Shown here in pieces: positions 61,614 through 64,000 of a stretch of DNA of 64,000 bases (the stretch's first letter is position 1; the number at the start of each line of letters is the position of its first letter). This stretch comes from Pseudomonas sp. GD03944. Lineage in GTDB: Bacteria; Pseudomonadota; Gammaproteobacteria; Pseudomonadales; Pseudomonadaceae. The notes beneath the pieces were generated by a model. The model made no database searches and was not told where the DNA came from. It saw only the letters and a list, made by a program, of their open reading frames with translations. Position numbers and translations under genes: made by a program. The stretch covers positions 1 through 64,000 of the forward strand of contig NZ_JAOCAH010000020.1 in assembly GCF_029839275.1 (NCBI RefSeq). Reading direction: 5' to 3'.

Positions 61614-63143
61614 TCAGTGCGTCTCGGCAGCGGCCCGCTTCCGCTCGGCCGCGGCCTGGGGCGTCGGGGAACCATCGTCGACCAGCGGCACCTCATTTCC
61701 GCCCGCATCGAACAGCTTGCCTCCTTTGAAGTAGTCGCCGTCGTTGAGCGCCGCGATGTCCTGGTAGCACAGGGTTCGCTCGCTGCCGGCGACGAACACC
61801 GACTGCTGGTCCGAGTTGCCGGTCTTGACGTGGTTGAACGCCAGGTTCAGCAGGATGGCCATGATCGCCGCCGAACTGATGCCGGAATGGAAGATGGTTT
61901 CGAACCAGGCCGGGAAGTGGTGGTAGAAGGTCGGCGCGGCGATGGGGATCATGCCGAAGCCGATGGACGTGGCGACGATCACCAGGTTCATGTTGTTGCG
62001 GTAGTCGACCTTGGACAGGGTACGAATGCCGCTGGCCGCGACGGTGCCGAACAGCACCACCCCAGCCCCGCCGAGTACCGAGGTGGGCACGGCGGCGACC
62101 AGCCGCCCCATCACCGGCAGCAGCCCCAGTGTCACCAGGATCAGCCCGCCGGTGGCCACCACGTAGCGGCTCTTCACCCCAGTCACCGCCACCAGGCCGA
62201 CGTTCTGGGCGAACGCGCTCTGGGTGAACGAGCCGAACAGCGGCGCGAACATGCTGGAAATCATGTCGGCCCGCAGGCCATTGCCGAGGCGCTTGGAATC
62301 CACCTTGGTCTCGATGATGTCGCCCACCGCGAGGATGTCGGCGGAGGTTTCCACCAGGGTCACGATGATCACGATCAGCATCGACAGGATGGCCGCCACA
62401 TGGAAGGTCGGCATGCCGAAATGCAGCGGCGCCGGGAAGGCCACCAGCGGCCCCTCGCCCACCTGGGAGAAGTCCGCCATGCCCAGCACGACCGCCACCA
62501 GGGTACCGATGACCATGGCCAGCAGGATCGACAGGCGCGAGATGCTCGAGCTGCCCAGCTTGCTCAGCAGCAGCACGGTGACCAGGGTCAGTGCCGCCAG
62601 GCCGATGTTGGCCATGCTGCCGAAGTCCGGTGCGGTGCTGTCGCCGCCCATGGCCCAGCGCGCCGCCACCGGCATCAGCGTCAGGCCGATGGTGGTGATG
62701 ACGATGCCCGTGACCAAGGGCGGAAAGAACTTGGTGATGCGGGAAAACACCGGGGTGATCAATAGACCGATGAGCGAGGCGGCGATCACCGCACCGAACA
62801 CCGCGGGCAGCCCCCCGGCGCCATCGCTGCCAATGATCGCGATCATGGTGGCAACACCGGCGAACGACACACCTTGAACCAGGGGCAGCTGGCAGCCGAA
62901 GAACGGCAGGCCGATGGTTTGCAGCAGGGTGGCGAGGCCACCGGCGAACAGCGAAGCGGCGATCAGCAAGCCGATGTCCGCCGAGGACAGGCCGGCGGCC
63001 TGCCCCACGATCAGCGGCACCGCAACGATGCCTCCATACATCGTCAGCACATGCTGCAAGCCATACGCAAGGTTGGCGCCGATACCGAGATTCTCGTCTT
63101 CCGGGCGTAGCGATGGAGACGTCTTAGCCGATGAAATCGTCAT
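61614..63143 (-). CDS. NCS2-family purine (xanthine/uric acid) permease
   Basis: A 509-aa, 14-helix nucleobase:cation symporter-2. Signatures are YGLQHVLTMYGGIVAVPLIVG, the glutamate of helix 8 in LVETSADILAVGDI, and QNVGLVAVTGVKSRYVVATGG, the xanthine/urate-branch form of the NCS2 motif. A hydrophilic tail of about 70 residues follows the last helix. The upstream gap contains a TGTATACA palindrome. Xanthine versus uric acid is not decided. Confidence 0.9.
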   Translation of the reverse strand: MTISSAKTSPSLRPEDENLGIGANLAYGLQHVLTMYGGIVAVPLIVGQAAGLSSADIGLLIAASLFAGGLATLLQTIGLPFFGCQLPLVQGVSFAGVATMIAIIGSDGAGGLPAVFGAVIAASLIGLLITPVFSRITKFFPPLVTGIVITTIGLTLMPVAARWAMGGDSTAPDFGSMANIGLAALTLVTVLLLSKLGSSSISRLSILLAMVIGTLVAVVLGMADFSQVGEGPLVAFPAPLHFGMPTFHVAAILSMLIVIIVTLVETSADILAVGDIIETKVDSKRLGNGLRADMISSMFAPLFGSFTQSAFAQNVGLVAVTGVKSRYVVATGGLILVTLGLLPVMGRLVAAVPTSVLGGAGVVLFGTVAASGIRTLSKVDYRNNMNLVIVATSIGFGMIPIAAPTFYHHFPAWFETIFHSGISSAAIMAILLNLAFNHVKTGNSDQQSVFVAGSERTLCYQDIAALNDGDYFKGGKLFDAGGNEVPLVDDGSPTPQAAAERKRAAAETH

Positions 63144-63212
63144 GCCGTGGTACTCGCTGTTGTTCTTGTCCGAGCACTGTAGACAATCAATGGATCACTT
63201 GACCATAGTTTT

Positions 63213-63220
63213 GTATACAT
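63213..63220. promoter_or_regulatory. TGTATACA palindrome before the NCS2 permease
   Basis: An 8-bp perfect palindrome within TTTGTATACATTT, 70 bases before the permease start in an A/T-rich stretch. Several GntR-family regulators bind this type of core. No regulator gene is in the window. Confidence 0.35.
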
Positions 63221-63367
63221 TTTTGCATGCACTTTGTCCGAAAGCTTGACCTAGAGCCTTCGAGCAAAAAACACCGCGCACGGCGACGCAGGAAACAGGA
63301 GACAGCGGCTTCTGATTCAGTAGCTAAATGACATCGAGGCGGGACAACAGACAGGCACCCTGACCAA

Positions 63368-63386
63368 CAGGCAGGGCACCTGCCTG
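63368..63386 (-). terminator. hairpin after the amidase gene
   Basis: CAGGCAG (63368–63374) and CTGCCTG (63380–63386) form a 7-bp stem, 8 bases downstream of the amidase stop. There is no clear T tract. Confidence 0.4.
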
Positions 63387-63393
63387 CGAGGTA

Positions 63394-64000
63394 TCAAGGC
63401 TTCTGGGTGCCGAGAACCAGCAGCAGGGCCGCGGTTTCCGCATCCGGCTGGCCGTCGTAGCGGGCCGGGCGGTATTTCATCTGGAAGGCGGCCAGCACGT
63501 TGCGCGTGGCCTGGTCCAGCTCGCCATGGCGGTCGACCCGGTAGCCCTGGCGGGCCAGCTGCTCCTGGAACCACGCGACGCTGGGCAGGGCATTGGCGAA
63601 CAGCGCCTGCTCGCGGGCGACGGCGCTGGCGTCCGGCCAGGGCATCAGGCCCTCGTCGGCCAGGCGCTTCCAGGGGAACAGCGGGCCCGGGTCGACCTTG
63701 CGCTGCGGTGCCACATCGCTATGGGCCAGGATGCTGCCCGGCGGCAGCTGATGGCGCTGCATGATGTCCTTGAGCAGGACGACCAGCTGGTCGATCTGCG
63801 CCTCGGAGAACGGCTGCCAGTAGCGGCCGCGCGGGGTGTCGTAGTAGCCCTGGTTGACCAGCTCGATGCCGATGGTGGTGCCGTTGAGCCAGGTCCGCCC
63901 TTGCCACTCGCTGTCACCGACGTGCCAGGCCCGGCGGTTCTCGTCCACCAGGCGGTAGATGGTCGGTGGCGCGTCGCCGATCAGGTAATGGCTGCTCACC
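63394..64000 (-). CDS. N-acetylmuramoyl-L-alanine amidase, AmiD-like (5' partial)
   Basis: The last 202 codons of a zinc amidase; the gene continues beyond the window end. The Amidase_2 domain is seen from SSHYLIGDAPPTIYRLVDE, with the catalytic Glu in IGIELVNQGYYD and the His and Asp of ILAHSDVAPQRKVDPGP. The first zinc His, usually just before SSHY, lies outside. A peptidoglycan-binding domain (QLARQGYRVDRHGELDQATR) ends the protein. It cleaves the bond between MurNAc and L-Ala; AmiD-type enzymes are outer-membrane lipoproteins, but the N-terminus needed to check this is missing. Confidence 0.88.
   Translation of the reverse strand, partial: VSSHYLIGDAPPTIYRLVDENRRAWHVGDSEWQGRTWLNGTTIGIELVNQGYYDTPRGRYWQPFSEAQIDQLVVLLKDIMQRHQLPPGSILAHSDVAPQRKVDPGPLFPWKRLADEGLMPWPDASAVAREQALFANALPSVAWFQEQLARQGYRVDRHGELDQATRNVLAAFQMKYRPARYDGQPDAETAALLLVLGTQKP

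Overview
The window is a high-GC, gene-dense chromosomal segment of a Pseudomonas species. This rests on gene content and protein sequence: a P. putida-type nic (nicotinate) cluster, the gcdR/gcdHG–pntAA–FecI/FecR/TonB-receptor order, algB–kinB, recCBD, DUF2388 and DUF1127 proteins, and an OprD-type porin. I cannot name the species. I saw no rRNA, tRNA, CRISPR array, insertion sequence or prophage.

Layout. 0.26–3.8 kb: glutarate/lysine catabolism (gcdG, gcdH, divergent LysR regulator). 4.3–7.3 kb: proton-translocating transhydrogenase pntAA-pntAB-pntB, closed by a strong terminator. 7.4–11.2 kb: two tandem DUF1127 proteins, two tandem secreted DUF2388 proteins, and a 650-aa secreted protein with an HExxH motif and a DUF4105 domain. 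11.2–15.2 kb: an iron-uptake cell-surface-signalling unit (TonB receptor, FecR-type anti-sigma, ECF sigma) behind a Fur-box-like site; then a GFA-domain protein. 15.8–29.2 kb: a complete aerobic nicotinate pathway: nicAB (hydroxylation), nicC, nicX, nicD, nicF, nicE (ring cleavage to fumarate), nicT and nicP (uptake), nicR and nicS (regulators). 29.3–32.7 kb: AEC, CitMHS and TerC membrane proteins. 32.7–34.7 kb: a ribosome-repair pair, prfH and an RtcB-type RNA ligase; the ligase gene carries an in-frame TAG just after its HGAGR active-site motif and has an elaborate leader. 34.7–44.5 kb: recC-recB-recD plus a secreted DUF3298-like protein.

44.7–54.8 kb: mixed single genes (Na/Pi cotransporter, MHS-type MFS transporter, TAXI solute-binding protein, AraC regulator, SDR, membrane-anchored M16 peptidase, DUF2914 protein, SpmAB-like fusion). 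55–57.7 kb: an envelope/stress set, all on the minus strand (Ivy-type lysozyme inhibitor, DUF1328, two small proteins, DUF2383 four-helix protein, triple-BON protein). 58–61.1 kb: algB–kinB, the NtrC-type regulator and sensor kinase of the alginate system. 61.2–64 kb: DUF1330 protein, NCS2 purine permease, and an AmiD-like amidase cut by the window end.

The most unusual region is 32.7–34.7 kb. It has a TAG codon inside the RNA ligase gene, a 13-codon upstream ORF with a near-perfect Shine-Dalgarno, and base-pairing that could hide the ligase ribosome-binding site, all in an operon whose family repairs the 16S decoding centre. The second is the DUF2388–DUF2388–DUF4105 operon, which has no function I can assign with confidence.
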